DNA of 64,000 bases from Aeromicrobium tamlense (GCF_013408555.1 NZ_JACBZN010000001.1:186001-250000), one strand, 5' to 3'; shown: positions 23,816 to 33,474, numbered from the stretch's first letter. Translations and numbers: made by a program. The notes: generated from the letters alone by a model not told the origin.

Positions 23816-25393
23816 ATGATCTCTCCCCGAACCCGTCCCTGGCGGCGCACCGTCGGCCTGGCCGGCGCCCTCGTGCTGTCGACCTCGATCCTCGCCGCGT
23901 GCGGTGGCTCGTCCGACGAGGGCGACCGCGTCGCCGGCGAGGCTCCCGACAGTGTCGTGATGGACCTGCGCAACGACCCGGACACGTTCGACCCGTTCCT
24001 GACCGCCGCCGACCAGGGCGCGGTGCAGATGTACGAGGCCATCTACGACACCCCGGTCCGCCGTGACATGAAGACGGGGGAGTACGTGCCCGCGATGGCG
24101 ACGGAATGGGAGGTCACGACGACGAAGATCGACATGACCTTCAAGGAGGGGCTGACCTGCGCGGACGGCACGAAGCTGACCGCCACGGACATCGCGAACT
24201 CGATGAAGCGCCTGGCCGACCCGAAGACGGGCTCGATCTACACCGGCCGTCTCTTCGGCGCCGGCGGCGTGAAGGAGATCGTCGCGGACGACGCGGCCAA
24301 CACCGTCTCGATCGAGGTCAACGACCCGCACTCGGACCTGCTCGACAGCATGTCGACCGCGTTCGTCATCTGCCCCAAGGGTCTGCAGGACACCGAGAAG
24401 CTGGCCACCGAGCCGCAGGGCTCGGGCCCCTACAAGATCACCTCGCTCAAGCGCGGCGACACGTACGAGCTCGAGGCGTGGGGCTCCCCGGCGCTGGAGG
24501 ACCCCGAGAGCGTCCCGGACAAGATCACGTTCCGCGTCATCACGAACGACGCCACCCGCGCGAACCTCTTCGAGACCGGTGAGACCGACATCGCCGGCAT
24601 CCTGGGCCGCGACTCCGAGCGCCTCGAGGGCAGCCACGAGTTCATCCAGGGCAAGGCCTTCGAGGCCGACTCCCTGACGTTCAACCAGCGCCCCGAGGCG
24701 CCCATGTCCGACGAGCGCCTGCGCCGGGTCGTCGCCCAGGCGATCGACGCGGCGGCGTACACGAAGGCCGCGTCCTTCGGCGTCGGCGAGCCGGCCAACA
24801 CGGTCGTCACGCCGAACATGGACTGCTACACCGAGTCCAACGGCGAGCTGGGCCTCAAGTACGACCCCGACCAGGCCAAGGCCGACCTCGAGGCCGCGGG
24901 CTACGGCCCCGGCGGCAAGAAGCTGACCGTGCGCCTGCTGGGCTACGACGTGCAGAACTCCGGCCCCGACTACGTCGCCGACGCGCTGCGCAAGATCGGC
25001 ATCGACGTGAAGGTCACCAACGGCACGCAGGCCCAGGCCGGCGCGATCGTGTACGGCGACGAGGGCGACTGGGACGTCATCGTGTTCCCGTACCTCAGCG
25101 CCGCGCCGCACCCGTACCCGCTCGTGACGAAGATGAGCTCGAACCTCGGCGAGGGCGGCTCGTACAACTTCGGCCGCACCCGCAACGACGACTTCGACAA
25201 GTTCTCGGCCGTCGCGACCAGCTCGCTGGGTGAGGAGCGCTGCGAGAACTGGGGCAAGGCCGAGGCCGCGCTGCTCGAGCAGACGAACCTCGTCCCGCTG
25301 CTGTGGCCGATCGCCAACTACTACGCGGACGGACTCACGTTCAACGCGACGTACCGCACGGTCGACCTGCGGACCATCCGCGGGACCGAGTGA
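23816..25393 (+). CDS. ABC importer substrate-binding lipoprotein (family 5), receptor B
   Basis: A 525-residue receptor very similar to receptor A at 22032 and receptor C at 36674. The signal peptide (RRTVGLAGALVLSTSILAAC) ends in a lipobox with the modified Cys at about residue 28. Shared segments are MDLRNDPDTFDPFLTAADQG, GLTCADGTKLTATDIANSMKRL, CPKGLQDTEKLATEPQGSGPY and ERCENWGKAEAALLEQ. It starts after GAAGGA. Two motif copies upstream and a strong terminator downstream make it a separately controlled single-gene unit. Confidence 0.9.
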   Translation: MISPRTRPWRRTVGLAGALVLSTSILAACGGSSDEGDRVAGEAPDSVVMDLRNDPDTFDPFLTAADQGAVQMYEAIYDTPVRRDMKTGEYVPAMATEWEVTTTKIDMTFKEGLTCADGTKLTATDIANSMKRLADPKTGSIYTGRLFGAGGVKEIVADDAANTVSIEVNDPHSDLLDSMSTAFVICPKGLQDTEKLATEPQGSGPYKITSLKRGDTYELEAWGSPALEDPESVPDKITFRVITNDATRANLFETGETDIAGILGRDSERLEGSHEFIQGKAFEADSLTFNQRPEAPMSDERLRRVVAQAIDAAAYTKAASFGVGEPANTVVTPNMDCYTESNGELGLKYDPDQAKADLEAAGYGPGGKKLTVRLLGYDVQNSGPDYVADALRKIGIDVKVTNGTQAQAGAIVYGDEGDWDVIVFPYLSAAPHPYPLVTKMSSNLGEGGSYNFGRTRNDDFDKFSAVATSSLGEERCENWGKAEAALLEQTNLVPLLWPIANYYADGLTFNATYRTVDLRTIRGTE

Positions 25394-25398
25394 GACCC

Positions 25399-25430
25399 GG
25401 TGGGCGCCCCGCACGGTCGGGGCGCCCACC
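25399..25430 (+). terminator. Terminator after receptor B
   Basis: A perfect 12-bp stem, GGTGGGCGCCCC with GGGGCGCCCACC, encloses GCACGGTC six bases after the stop codon. Confidence 0.8.
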
Positions 25431-25495
25431 GGCCCCACGCCCCCCGAACCAGCCCGCCACCGGCCCCACGCCCCCCGAACCAGCCCGCCACCGGC
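25426..25495. repeat. Tandem 31-bp repeat
   Basis: Two identical 31-bp units (25426-25456 and 25457-25487), each beginning CCACCGGCCCCACG and ending AACCAGCCCG, are followed by eight bases of a third. The array starts inside the right arm of the terminator and ends about 20 bp before the start of the next gene. It looks like a local slippage duplication. Confidence 0.85.
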
Positions 25496-25515
25496 GGGCC
25501 CAGCAAAGGAGAGTC

Positions 25516-26283
25516 ATGTCAGTCGTACTCACGGAGAAGGTCCTGGACGACCGGGCCCTGCTGATCACCCTGAACCGTCCCGACGCCCGCAACGCCGTCA
25601 ACGGCCAGGTGGCGCGCGAGATGGCCGCGATCCTCGACGAGCTCGACGCCGACCCCTCGCTGGTCGTCGGCATCATCCGCGGCGAGGGCCGCGGCTTCAG
25701 TGCCGGCATGGACCTCAAGGCCTTCCTCGAGGGCGACGTCCCGATGTTCGAGGACCGCGGCTTCGGCGGCTTCGCCCAGCGCGGCCCCAAGACCCCGCTG
25801 ATCGCCGCGATCGAGGGCTTCGCCGTCGCCGGCGGCCTCGAGATGGCGCTGGCCTGCGACCTCATCGTCGCCGCCTCCGACGCCAAGCTCGGCCTCCCCG
25901 AGGTAAAGCGCTCGCTCATCGCCGCGGGCGGCGGACTGCTCCGCCTCGCCCAGCGCATCCCGTACCACGTGGCCGCCGAGATCGCCCTGACCGGCGACCA
26001 CGTCCCCGTCGAGCGGCTGTACCAGGTCGGCCTGGTCAACCGCGTCGCCGAGCCGGGCCGCGCCCTCGAGGTCGCCCTCGAGCTGGCCGGCCAGCTGGTC
26101 GACAACGCCCCGCTGGCCCTCGAGGGCTCCAAGTACGTCCTCGAGAATGCCGCCGACTGGGGCATGGAGGAGGGCTGGAAGCAGCAGGACCCGGTCATGC
26201 TGCGCGTCAACCAGTCCGAGGACGCCCGCGAGGGCGCCACCGCGTTCGCCGAGCGTCGCGCGCCTGTGTGGCGCGGACGCTGA
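25516..26283 (+). CDS. Enoyl-CoA hydratase/isomerase family protein
   Basis: A 255-residue crotonase-fold protein. CoA-binding and oxyanion-hole segments are GRGFSAGMDLKAF and IEGFAVAGGLEMALACDLIVAA; LPEVKRSLIAAGGGLLRL carries the acidic active-site position (Glu). These are consistent with a hydratase acting on 2-enoyl-CoA in beta-oxidation. The start at 25516 follows AAAGGAG. It is followed after 37 bp by the MaoC gene; the two hydratases probably act on different enoyl-CoA intermediates. Confidence 0.87.
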   Translation: MSVVLTEKVLDDRALLITLNRPDARNAVNGQVAREMAAILDELDADPSLVVGIIRGEGRGFSAGMDLKAFLEGDVPMFEDRGFGGFAQRGPKTPLIAAIEGFAVAGGLEMALACDLIVAASDAKLGLPEVKRSLIAAGGGLLRLAQRIPYHVAAEIALTGDHVPVERLYQVGLVNRVAEPGRALEVALELAGQLVDNAPLALEGSKYVLENAADWGMEEGWKQQDPVMLRVNQSEDAREGATAFAERRAPVWRGR

Positions 26284-26320
26284 CCCCGAGATTTCCCACC
26301 CACCCACGAAGGACAGAACC

Positions 26321-26800
26321 TTGACCGACACCACCCAGCTGCCCGTCCGTCCCCAGAACGTCGCCGACCTCGAAGCCCTCGTCGGGAAGGTCATCGGCCC
26401 CACCGAATGGCACGAGGTCACCCAGGAGAAGGTGAACGCGTTCGCCGACGCGACCGGTGACCACCAGTGGATCCACGTCGACCCCGAGCGGGCCGCCGAG
26501 AGCCCGCTCGGCACGACGATCGCCCACGGCCTGTACAGCCTCTCGCTGGGCCCGGCGTTCTCGTACTCGCTCATCTCGTTCGAGGCGTTCGCGCACAGCC
26601 TGAACTACGGCTACGAGAAGGTGCGCTTCCCCGCGCCGCTGCCGATCGGCTCGCGCGTGCGCATGACGACCGAGGTCATCTCGATCGATCACGTGCCCGG
26701 TGGCGTGCAGCTGCGCGCCCGCCAGGTCTTCGAGCGCGAGGGCTCCGAGAAGCCCGTGGCGGTCGCCGAGTCCCTCGGCCGGCTTGTAGAAGCCGAGTAA
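26321..26800 (+). CDS. MaoC-like (R)-specific enoyl-CoA hydratase
   Basis: A 159-residue hotdog-fold hydratase. The hydratase-2 signature is clear: FADATGDHQWIHVDPERA with the catalytic Asp and His, followed by SPLGTTIAHGLYSLSL. The start is a TTG at 26321 after GAAGGA; no ATG or GTG gives the full N-terminus. It would hydrate enoyl-CoA to (R)-3-hydroxyacyl-CoA. It shares an operon with the crotonase-type gene upstream; the TetR gene follows after 63 bp. Confidence 0.87.
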   Translation: MTDTTQLPVRPQNVADLEALVGKVIGPTEWHEVTQEKVNAFADATGDHQWIHVDPERAAESPLGTTIAHGLYSLSLGPAFSYSLISFEAFAHSLNYGYEKVRFPAPLPIGSRVRMTTEVISIDHVPGGVQLRARQVFEREGSEKPVAVAESLGRLVEAE

Positions 26801-26863
26801 CAACGCGTGCTGCCACGCCGTGCAGAGCCGAACCTGACGTCACCTTCCCTCTAGGATGACGGC

Positions 26864-27544
26864 ATGAGCAGCTCCCCAGAGAACGCGACGCGCCACCGTC
26901 GCTCGGCCGGGTTCGCCGGCCCGGCGACGGAGCGCGAGCTGCCCACGACGCCTCGTGGGCTGCGCACGCGCGCCAACCTGATCGACGCGGCGCGCGTCGT
27001 GTTCGAGCGCGACGGCTTCCTTGATGCCCGCCTCGTGGACATCACCACCGAGGCGGGCATCTCGGCCGGCTCCTTCTACACGTACTTCGACAGCAAGGAG
27101 GAGATCTTCTCCGCCGTGCAGGCCGAGGTCGAGGAGGAGATGCTCCACCCGGACGTCCGCGCCGTCGACGCCGTCGGTGACGACCCCATCGCGCAGGTCC
27201 GCGCGGCCAACCGGGCCTACCTGGAGTCCTACGAGCGCTACGCGCCGTTCATGCGCCTGCTCGAGCAGGTCGCCAGCATCGACGAGGACTTCCGCGAGCA
27301 GCGCCGCAAGCGCGGCGAGGCGTTCGTGCAGCGCAACGCGCGCAGCATCAAGCAGCTCCAGGACCGCGGCGTCGCCGGGGCCGACATCGACCCGCAGCTG
27401 GCGTCCTACTTCCTCTCCGGCATGGTCGCCCGCGCCGCCTACTCGCGCTTCGTGCTGGGCGAGGACTGGACGATCGACCAGATGGTCGACTCCCTGACCC
27501 AGCTGTGGGTCAACGCGCTGCAGATCTCGCCGTCGGCCGACTGA
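26864..27544 (+). CDS. TetR-family regulator, copy 1
   Basis: A 226-residue one-component regulator. The N-terminal helix-turn-helix domain lies at about residues 30-80 (RTRANLIDAARVVFERDGFLDARLVDITTEAGISAGSFYTYFDSKEEIF). The ligand/dimer domain contains LLEQVASIDEDFREQRRKRG and ends in LTQLWVNALQI. It is a clear paralogue of the TetR at 31491 (shared SFYTYFDSK and LLEQVA patterns). Either or both are candidates for binding the GAATTC-family motif. The probable ligand, as in related acyl-CoA-responsive TetRs, is a CoA thioester of the pathway; this is inference. No motif copy is seen directly upstream. Confidence 0.9.
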   Translation: MSSSPENATRHRRSAGFAGPATERELPTTPRGLRTRANLIDAARVVFERDGFLDARLVDITTEAGISAGSFYTYFDSKEEIFSAVQAEVEEEMLHPDVRAVDAVGDDPIAQVRAANRAYLESYERYAPFMRLLEQVASIDEDFREQRRKRGEAFVQRNARSIKQLQDRGVAGADIDPQLASYFLSGMVARAAYSRFVLGEDWTIDQMVDSLTQLWVNALQISPSAD

Positions 27545-27550
27545 GGCGGC

Positions 27551-29005
27551 TCAGCGGTTCGAGGGCTCCCGGCTGGGGGCCGGCTCCTCCGCGGCGTTCG
27601 CCGAGCGGCGCGGAATGCCGACGAGCGTGATGACGATGCTGAGCGCCATGCTCGCGGCGCCGATCGCGAAGGCGATCGTGAACACCGACTCGCGCGGGTG
27701 CTGGTCGGCCATGAGGTGGCTCGCGATGAGCGCGACCATCAGGGCGCTGCCGAGCGCGCTGCCGGCCGAGCGGGTGATCGAGGCCATCGCGTTCGCGAGA
27801 GCGGTCTCCTGCGGTCGCACCACCGAGGTCACCACGGCGGGCACGGCGGCGAAGCCCATGCTGAAGGCCCCGTTCGTGATGACGCCGCCGAGGATGACCA
27901 GCCACGCGTGCTGGTGGAACGCCAGCAGCTGCAGGTAGCCGAGCAGGCCGATGGCCGAGGCGACGAGCAGGGTGGCCCGCCCGCCGAAGCGACCCACCCA
28001 CATGCCGCCCAGGGGAGAGGCGACGATGCCGATGCTCGCGGCGGGCAGGAGGTAGACCAGGCTCGTCTCCAGCACGCTGGCCGAGAAGCCGTGGCCGTGG
28101 CTGGAGGGCACCTGGACGAGGGCGGTGATGCCCAGGAACACCAGGAACATCCCGAAGCCGATGAAGAAGCCGAGCGCGTTGGCCGACGCGAGCGTGCGGT
28201 CGCGCAGCATCGCGATCGGGACGAGCGGCTCGGTGACCCGCTTCTCCACCGCGAGCCAGGCCGCGAACGTGACGATCGACCCGGCGAACGAGGCCGTGGT
28301 GGCGACGCTCGTCCAGCCCCACGCGTTGCCCTGCGTCATCGCGAGCAGCAGCAGCACGAGGGCCAGGCCGAGCAGGAAGCCACCGAGCCAGTCCACGCGG
28401 CCGGTGCTGTGGGGGCGGTCCTTCGGGATGACGATCACCGACAGGACGAGCAGGACCAGGGCCACGCAGAGGGTGAACCAGAAGATGTTCCGGTAGTCGC
28501 GGTCACCGTGCGTCAGGACGCCGGTCAGGACCAGGCCCGCACCGGCGCCGACGCTGATCGCGCCGGTGAGGAAGGACAGGCCGAGCGGCAGCCGCTTGAG
28601 CTCGAGGTGGTCGCGCAGGATCCCGACCGACAGGGGGAAGAGGCAGAACGAGGCGCCCTGGATCGCGCGGGCGAACAGCAGCATCCAGTAGGAGGACGTG
28701 GCGGCCGCGAGCAGCGAGCCGGCGGCCACGGCGCCGATGACGATCAGCACCACGCGTCGCCGTCCGTGCAGGTCGCCGGACTTGCTGAAGATCGGGGTGA
28801 GCACGGCCGCGGCCAGCAGGTTGATCGTGACGACCCAGCCGATCGCGGCGGTGGAGACGTCGAGGTCGCGGCTCATCTTGCCCAGCACGGGCACGGCCAT
28901 GGTCTGCAGCAGCGCCGTGACGGTGGACAGCAGCGAGAGGACGATCACGAGGGCGGCACCGGAGGTCTGCCGCGGTCGGGCGCGGCGCCCGGTGCTCCCT
29001 GACAT
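27551..29005 (-). CDS. MFS transporter, DHA2/EmrB-like, 14 membrane segments
   Basis: A 484-residue inner-membrane protein with about 14 hydrophobic segments, as in drug:H+ antiporters of the DHA2 type. Motifs include [11 protein letters not shown] (motif A) after the second helix and [18 protein letters not shown] after the fourth. The ATG at 29005 follows GGGAAGGA and is preferred over the ATG at 29044. It is convergent with TetR copy 1 (6 bp apart) and divergent from the thiolase operon, sharing the interval with operator site 7. It may export pathway intermediates or the toxic substrate. Confidence 0.88.
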   Translation of the reverse strand: MSGSTGRRARPRQTSGAALVIVLSLLSTVTALLQTMAVPVLGKMSRDLDVSTAAIGWVVTINLLAAAVLTPIFSKSGDLHGRRRVVLIVIGAVAAGSLLAAATSSYWMLLFARAIQGASFCLFPLSVGILRDHLELKRLPLGLSFLTGAISVGAGAGLVLTGVLTHGDRDYRNIFWFTLCVALVLLVLSVIVIPKDRPHSTGRVDWLGGFLLGLALVLLLLAMTQGNAWGWTSVATTASFAGSIVTFAAWLAVEKRVTEPLVPIAMLRDRTLASANALGFFIGFGMFLVFLGITALVQVPSSHGHGFSASVLETSLVYLLPAASIGIVASPLGGMWVGRFGGRATLLVASAIGLLGYLQLLAFHQHAWLVILGGVITNGAFSMGFAAVPAVVTSVVRPQETALANAMASITRSAGSALGSALMVALIASHLMADQHPRESVFTIAFAIGAASMALSIVITLVGIPRRSANAAEEPAPSREPSNR

Positions 29006-29066
29006 GCGTGTGGATCCTTCCCTGCGTCCGGCGCCTGTTGACATCAGGGGGCGGAGCGTCCAGAGT

Positions 29067-29088
29067 TGAAACTGAAGTAAGATTCATG
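29067..29088. promoter_or_regulatory. GAATTC-family operator, site 7
   Basis: AACTGAAGTAAGATTCA lies in the 143-bp divergent interval between the MFS and thiolase genes and fits the motif with mismatches in the centre. It could control both directions, and through the thiolase operon the TetR copy 2. Confidence 0.5.
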
Positions 29089-29148
29089 TTAGCCGTTCTT
29101 CGCCGTCGGCGTAAGGACTTGGAACCCACGACTTTCGAAGGAACGCCC

Positions 29149-30348
29149 ATGAGAGAGGCCGTTGTCGTCTCGACCGCCCGCACCCCGATCGGCAAGGCCT
29201 ACCGCGGTGCGTTCAACAACACCCAGGCCCAGGAGCTCGCCGGCCACGCCATCGCCGAGGCCGTGAAGCGCGCCGGCATCGAGGGCGCGGAGGTCGACGA
29301 CGTCGTCTTCGGCGCCGCGATGCAGCAGGGCAGCACGGGCTTCAACGTGGCCCGCCAGGCCGCGCTCCGCGCCGGACTGCCCACCTCGGTCGCCGGCATG
29401 TCGGTCGACCGCCAGTGCGCGTCGGGCCTCATGGCCATCGCCACGGCCGCCAAGCAGATCGTCGCCGATGGCATGGACATCACGATCGGCGGCGGCGTCG
29501 AGTCGATCTCGCTGGTGCAGAACGAGCACATGAACGGCCACCGCGCCAACGACCCGTGGCTCGAGGAGCACCGCCCCGACCTCTACATGCCGATGCTCCA
29601 GACGGCCGAGATCGTCGCCGAGCGCTACAACGTCAGCCGCGACGCGCAGGACGAGTTCGCCCTGCTCTCGCAGCAGCGCACCGCCGCCGCGCAGGAGGCC
29701 GGCCGCTTCGACGACGAGATCGTCCCCTTCGAGTCGGTCCAGCTGGTCCAGGACCGCGAGACCAAGCAGATCAGCGAGCAGCGCGTGACGCTCAGCAAGG
29801 ACGAGGGCAACCGCCCGTCGACCACGCTGGAGTCGCTCTCGGGCCTGTCGCCCGTGCTGCCCGACGGTCAGGTCGTCAAGGCCTCGAGCGTCACCGCCGG
29901 CAACGCCTCGCAGCTGTCGGACGGCGCCTCGGCGTCGGTCCTCATGGAGCGCAAGGTCGCCGAGCAGCGCGGCGCGAACGTGCTGGGCGTCTACCGCGGC
30001 ATGGCCGTCGCGGGCTGCGACCCGGACGAGATGGGCATCGGCCCGGTCTTCGCCATCCCGAAGCTGCTGAAGCAGCACGGCCTCAGCGTCGACGACATCG
30101 GCCTGTGGGAGCTCAACGAGGCCTTCGCGTCGCAGGCGCTGTACTGCCGCGAGGAGCTCAAGATCGATCCCGAGCGCTACAACGTCAACGGCGGCGCGAT
30201 CTCCGTCGGCCACCCGTACGGCATGACCGGCGCCCGCCTCGTCGGCCACTCCCTCATCGAGGGCAAGCGTCGCGGCGTGCAGTACGTCGTGATCTCCATG
30301 TGCATCGGCGGCGGCATGGGTGCCGCCGGCCTGTTCGAAGTCGCCTGA
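29149..30348 (+). CDS. Acetyl-CoA acetyltransferase (thiolase)
   Basis: A 399-residue thiolase that cleaves 3-ketoacyl-CoA with CoA, or condenses acyl-CoAs. The nucleophilic Cys is in [10 protein letters not shown] (about residue 89), the His is in [16 protein letters not shown], and the second Cys is in [21 protein letters not shown] is the usual NEAF motif. The start at 29149 follows GAAGGAA. It begins the operon thiolase-crotonase-monooxygenase-TetR, with short gaps or overlaps. Confidence 0.92.
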   Translation: MREAVVVSTARTPIGKAYRGAFNNTQAQELAGHAIAEAVKRAGIEGAEVDDVVFGAAMQQGSTGFNVARQAALRAGLPTSVAGMSVDRQCASGLMAIATAAKQIVADGMDITIGGGVESISLVQNEHMNGHRANDPWLEEHRPDLYMPMLQTAEIVAERYNVSRDAQDEFALLSQQRTAAAQEAGRFDDEIVPFESVQLVQDRETKQISEQRVTLSKDEGNRPSTTLESLSGLSPVLPDGQVVKASSVTAGNASQLSDGASASVLMERKVAEQRGANVLGVYRGMAVAGCDPDEMGIGPVFAIPKLLKQHGLSVDDIGLWELNEAFASQALYCREELKIDPERYNVNGGAISVGHPYGMTGARLVGHSLIEGKRRGVQYVVISMCIGGGMGAAGLFEVA

Positions 30349-30356
30349 GGAGCGCC

Positions 30357-31211
30357 ATGCTGATCAACGGCACGAGCACCGAGGACGACGTCTACGGAGA
30401 CGTCGAGGACGGCATCGGCACGATCACCCTGAACCGTCCGGACCGCCGCAACGCGCTGTCCGACGCGATGGTCGCGGGCATCGAGTCGCTGGTGGACGCG
30501 ATGCAGGACTCCGACGAGGTCGGCGTCATCGTCATCACGGGCGCCGGCAAGGCGTTCTGCTCCGGCGGCGACGTCCAGGACTTCGACGCCAAGGGCGGTG
30601 AGGGCGGCGGCGCCGACGAGATCGACGCCGACGCGGTCGAGGCCCAGCGGAAGGCGCAGCGCGCCACCGTCGGCAAGCTCTACCGCAGCCGCAAGCCCGT
30701 GATCGCCGCGATCCCGGGCGCCGCGGCCGGCGCCGGCCTGGGCCTGGCCCTGGCGGCGGACTTCCGCATCGGCAGCGAGCGCGCGGTCTTCGCGACGGCG
30801 TTCGGCGCGGTCGGCCTGTCCGGTGACTTCGGCGTGGCCTGGCTGCTCAACGACATCGTCGGCCCCGTCAAGGCCCGCGAGCTCATGCTGCTGAACCCGC
30901 GCGTCCGCGCGGAGGAGGCGCGCGAGCTGGGCCTGCTCAACGAGGTCGTGCCCGAGGAGCAGTTCGAGGCGCGGGTGCGCGAGCTGGCCGAGCAGCTGGC
31001 GAACGGTCCGGCGCAGGCCTACGCGAGCATGCTCGACAACCTCGACCGCGCTCCGCGTGAGAGCCTCGAGGAGAGCATGGACGCCGAGGTTCCGCTGCAC
31101 AAGGCGACGGGCCTGACCGATGACCACATCGGTGCCGTGCGCGCGTTCGTCGAGAAGCGGACGCCCGTCTTCGGCCGTCGTCGCATCGCCGAGACCGGAG
31201 GAGACCGATGA
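30357..31211 (+). CDS. Enoyl-CoA hydratase/isomerase family protein
   Basis: A 284-residue crotonase-fold protein. Key segments are GAGKAFCSGGDVQDF (CoA/oxyanion region) and IPGAAAGAGLGLALAADFRIG. At the usual catalytic positions it has AFGAVGLSGDFGVAWLL, with Asp rather than the Glu pair of classic hydratases, so an isomerase-type reaction is possible. It starts after GAGGAG, 8 bp after the thiolase stop, and its stop overlaps the next start (ATGA). Confidence 0.85.
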   Translation: MLINGTSTEDDVYGDVEDGIGTITLNRPDRRNALSDAMVAGIESLVDAMQDSDEVGVIVITGAGKAFCSGGDVQDFDAKGGEGGGADEIDADAVEAQRKAQRATVGKLYRSRKPVIAAIPGAAAGAGLGLALAADFRIGSERAVFATAFGAVGLSGDFGVAWLLNDIVGPVKARELMLLNPRVRAEEARELGLLNEVVPEEQFEARVRELAEQLANGPAQAYASMLDNLDRAPRESLEESMDAEVPLHKATGLTDDHIGAVRAFVEKRTPVFGRRRIAETGGDR

Positions 31212-31507
31212 TCAACGTGACCGCCGCTGTGACCGTACGTGAGGGCGCCGCCGAGGAGTTCGAGAAGGCCGTCGCGGCCGCCCGTCCGGGCATGCTCGCG
31301 GACGAGGGCTGCACCCGCTGGGACCTGCAGCGCGTCAGCGGGAGCCAGGTGGACTACGTCCTCCTCGAGGAGTACGCCGACGGCGAGGCGCTGAAGCGTC
31401 ACGCCGCGGCGCCCGAGTTCGAGGCGTTCGGCGCGGTCCTGAAGGACCTGGTCGCGGGCGCTCCCGTCATCTCGGTCCTCAGGCCTGTCGGTGAGCAAGC
31501 CAAGTAG
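31208..31507 (+). CDS. Antibiotic biosynthesis monooxygenase (ABM)-fold protein
   Basis: A 99-residue dimeric ferredoxin-like protein of the YgiN/ABM type: VTAAVTVREGAAEEFEKAV, EGCTRWDLQRVSGS, YVLLEEYADGEALKRHAAAPEF. Known relatives are quinol monooxygenases or have unknown roles; nothing here fixes the reaction. It overlaps the crotonase gene by 4 bp and the TetR gene by 17 bp. Confidence 0.75.
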   Translation: MINVTAAVTVREGAAEEFEKAVAAARPGMLADEGCTRWDLQRVSGSQVDYVLLEEYADGEALKRHAAAPEFEAFGAVLKDLVAGAPVISVLRPVGEQAK

Positions 31508-32177
31508 TCCCCAGGGTGACGCGGTCCCCGGGTCCCTCGTCGACGAGAGCCGCCTGCGGTCTCTCCCGGTGACGGCCCGGGGCCTGCGCACCCGTGAGTC
31601 CCTCGTCAGTGCCGCCCGCCGGGTCTTCGAGCGCGACGGGTTCATCAACTCCCGGCTGACCGACATCGCCCGCGAGGCGAACACGTCGATCGGCACCTTC
31701 TACACGTACTTCGACAGCAAGGACGAGATCTTCACGGCCGTCCTGCAGGTCGCGCAGGACGACATGATGCATCCGGGCCTGCCGCGCGTCGAGGAGGATC
31801 CCGAGAACATCGCCGCGGTCCTGGAGGCCAGCAACCGCGCGTACTTCGAGGCGTACGGGCGCAACGCCAAGCTCATGGTGCTGCTCGAGCAGGTCGCCAC
31901 GATCAACCCCGAGTTCCGGGCGCTGCGCGTCCGCCGCTCGCAGCTGTTCACCGATCGCGTCGCGCGCTGGATCGAGTCCGCGCAGGAGTCCGGCCTGGCC
32001 GACCCGACGCTCGATCCGCTGATGACGGCGCGCGCCCTGGCCAGCATGGTGAGCCGGCTGGCGTACTACTCCATCGCGCTGGGGGAGAGCTGGGACGTCG
32101 ACGCGATGGTCGAGACGTCGACGAGGCTGTGGTTCAACGCGCTGGGCATGACGCTGCCGCAGCCCGCCGGTGTCTGA
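31491..32177 (+). CDS. TetR-family regulator, copy 2
   Basis: A 228-residue regulator starting at a GTG within the end of the ABM gene. The DNA-binding domain (RTRESLVSAARRVFERDGFINSRLTDIAREANTS, then GTFYTYFDSKDEIF) is at about residues 30-80, and the C-terminal domain ends in STRLWFNALGM. It is paralogous to the TetR at 26864. As the last gene of the thiolase operon, which carries operator site 7, it would be autoregulated if it binds the GAATTC-family motif. Acyl-CoA-type ligands are likely from the context only. Confidence 0.9.
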   Translation: MSKPSSPQGDAVPGSLVDESRLRSLPVTARGLRTRESLVSAARRVFERDGFINSRLTDIAREANTSIGTFYTYFDSKDEIFTAVLQVAQDDMMHPGLPRVEEDPENIAAVLEASNRAYFEAYGRNAKLMVLLEQVATINPEFRALRVRRSQLFTDRVARWIESAQESGLADPTLDPLMTARALASMVSRLAYYSIALGESWDVDAMVETSTRLWFNALGMTLPQPAGV

Positions 32178-32192
32178 CGACCCCGGAGACCA

Positions 32193-32245
32193 TTGCCAGA
32201 GCGACCCCTCACGCGCTATTCTGAGTTGAATCTGAATTCAAGTTT
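32193..32245 (+). promoter_or_regulatory. Promoter and GAATTC-family operator, site 8
   Basis: TTGCCA (32193-32198) and TATTCT (32217-32222) are spaced by 18 bp. ATCTGAATTCAAGTTTG starts at 32230, just downstream of the -10 box and over the likely transcription start. It lies 12 bp before the GTG of the ACAD gene, so the leader is very short. Confidence 0.65.
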
Positions 32246-32256
32246 GGAGAATTGCC

Positions 32257-33474
32257 GTGGAATTCGCATACGACTCGACCACCCAAGACCTCATCGAGCG
32301 CCTCAACGCGTTCATGGAGGAGTTCGTGTACCCCGCCGAGGCGACGTTCTGGGAGCAGCTCGAGTCCGCTCCGGACGTCTGGTCGCCGCCGCCGGTCATC
32401 GAGCCGCTCAAGGCCGAGGCGAAGAAGCGCGGCCTGTGGAACCTCTTCCACCCCGGCGCCGAGGGCGCGGGCCTGACCAACCTCCAGTACGCGCCGCTGT
32501 GCGAGATCATGGGCCGCAGCCTGCACATCGCGCCCACCGTGACGAACTGCGCCGCGCCCGACACGGGCAACATGGAGGTGCTGAGCATGTTCGGCACCGA
32601 GCAGCAGAAGAAGGAGTGGCTCGAGCCGCTCCTCGAGGGCGAGATCCGCTCCGCCTTCGCGATGACCGAGCCGGCCGTGGCCAGCTCGGACGCCACGAAC
32701 ATCGAGACCCGCATCGAGCGTGACGGCGACGAGTACGTCATCAACGGCCGCAAGTGGTTCATCTCGGGCGCCATGAACCCGAACGCCAAGATCATGATCG
32801 TGATGGGCAAGACCGACCCCAACGCGTCGCGTCACCGCCAGCAGTCGCAGATCCTCGTGCCCCGCGACACTCCCGGCATCGAGATCAAGCGCGGCATGCG
32901 CGTCTTCGGCTACGACGACCGCGACCACGGCGGCCACGCCGAGGTCATCTTCACCGACGTGCGCGTCCCGGCCTCGAACCTCATCGCCGGCGAGGGCGAG
33001 GGCTTCGCCATCGCCCAGGCCCGCCTCGGGCCCGGCCGCATCCACCACTGCATGCGCCTCATCGGCATCGCCGAGCGCAGCCTCGAGCTGATGATCGCCC
33101 GCGCCAACGAGCGCGTCGCCTTCGGCAAGCCGCTGAGCGAGCAGGGCGTCGTGCGCGACTGGATCGCCGAGTCGCGCGTGAAGATCGAGCAGATCCGTCT
33201 GCTGACCCTCAAGGCCGCCTGGCTCATGGACACCGTGGGCAACAAGGGCGCGCACACCGAGATCCAGGCGATCAAGATCGCCGCTCCGCGCACGGTGGAG
33301 TGGATCGTCGACAAGGCCATCCAGGTCCACGGCGGTGGCGGCCTGAGCCAGGACTTCCCGATCGCCGAGTGGTTCGCCCAGGTGCGCACGCTGCGCTTCG
33401 CCGACGGCCCGGACGAGGTGCACAAGAACGCCCTCGCGCGTCACGAGCTGCGCAAGCAGGCCCAGCGTGACTGA
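32257..33474 (+). CDS. Acyl-CoA dehydrogenase, ACAD10/ACAD11 type, paralogue
   Basis: A 405-residue flavoprotein with the ACAD10/11 blocks: [101 protein letters not shown] and [18 protein letters not shown]. By family knowledge it may work with the APH kinase at 20907 on 4-hydroxyacyl-CoA, or act as an ordinary dehydrogenase. The GTG at 32257 is the start, 8-10 bp after GGAG. It overlaps the next ACAD gene by 8 bp. Confidence 0.88.
   Translation: MEFAYDSTTQDLIERLNAFMEEFVYPAEATFWEQLESAPDVWSPPPVIEPLKAEAKKRGLWNLFHPGAEGAGLTNLQYAPLCEIMGRSLHIAPTVTNCAAPDTGNMEVLSMFGTEQQKKEWLEPLLEGEIRSAFAMTEPAVASSDATNIETRIERDGDEYVINGRKWFISGAMNPNAKIMIVMGKTDPNASRHRQQSQILVPRDTPGIEIKRGMRVFGYDDRDHGGHAEVIFTDVRVPASNLIAGEGEGFAIAQARLGPGRIHHCMRLIGIAERSLELMIARANERVAFGKPLSEQGVVRDWIAESRVKIEQIRLLTLKAAWLMDTVGNKGAHTEIQAIKIAAPRTVEWIVDKAIQVHGGGGLSQDFPIAEWFAQVRTLRFADGPDEVHKNALARHELRKQAQRD

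Noticed and set aside
25426..25495. A CRISPR-like repeat
   Set aside because: Units are directly adjacent without spacers and there are only two; no cas gene is near.
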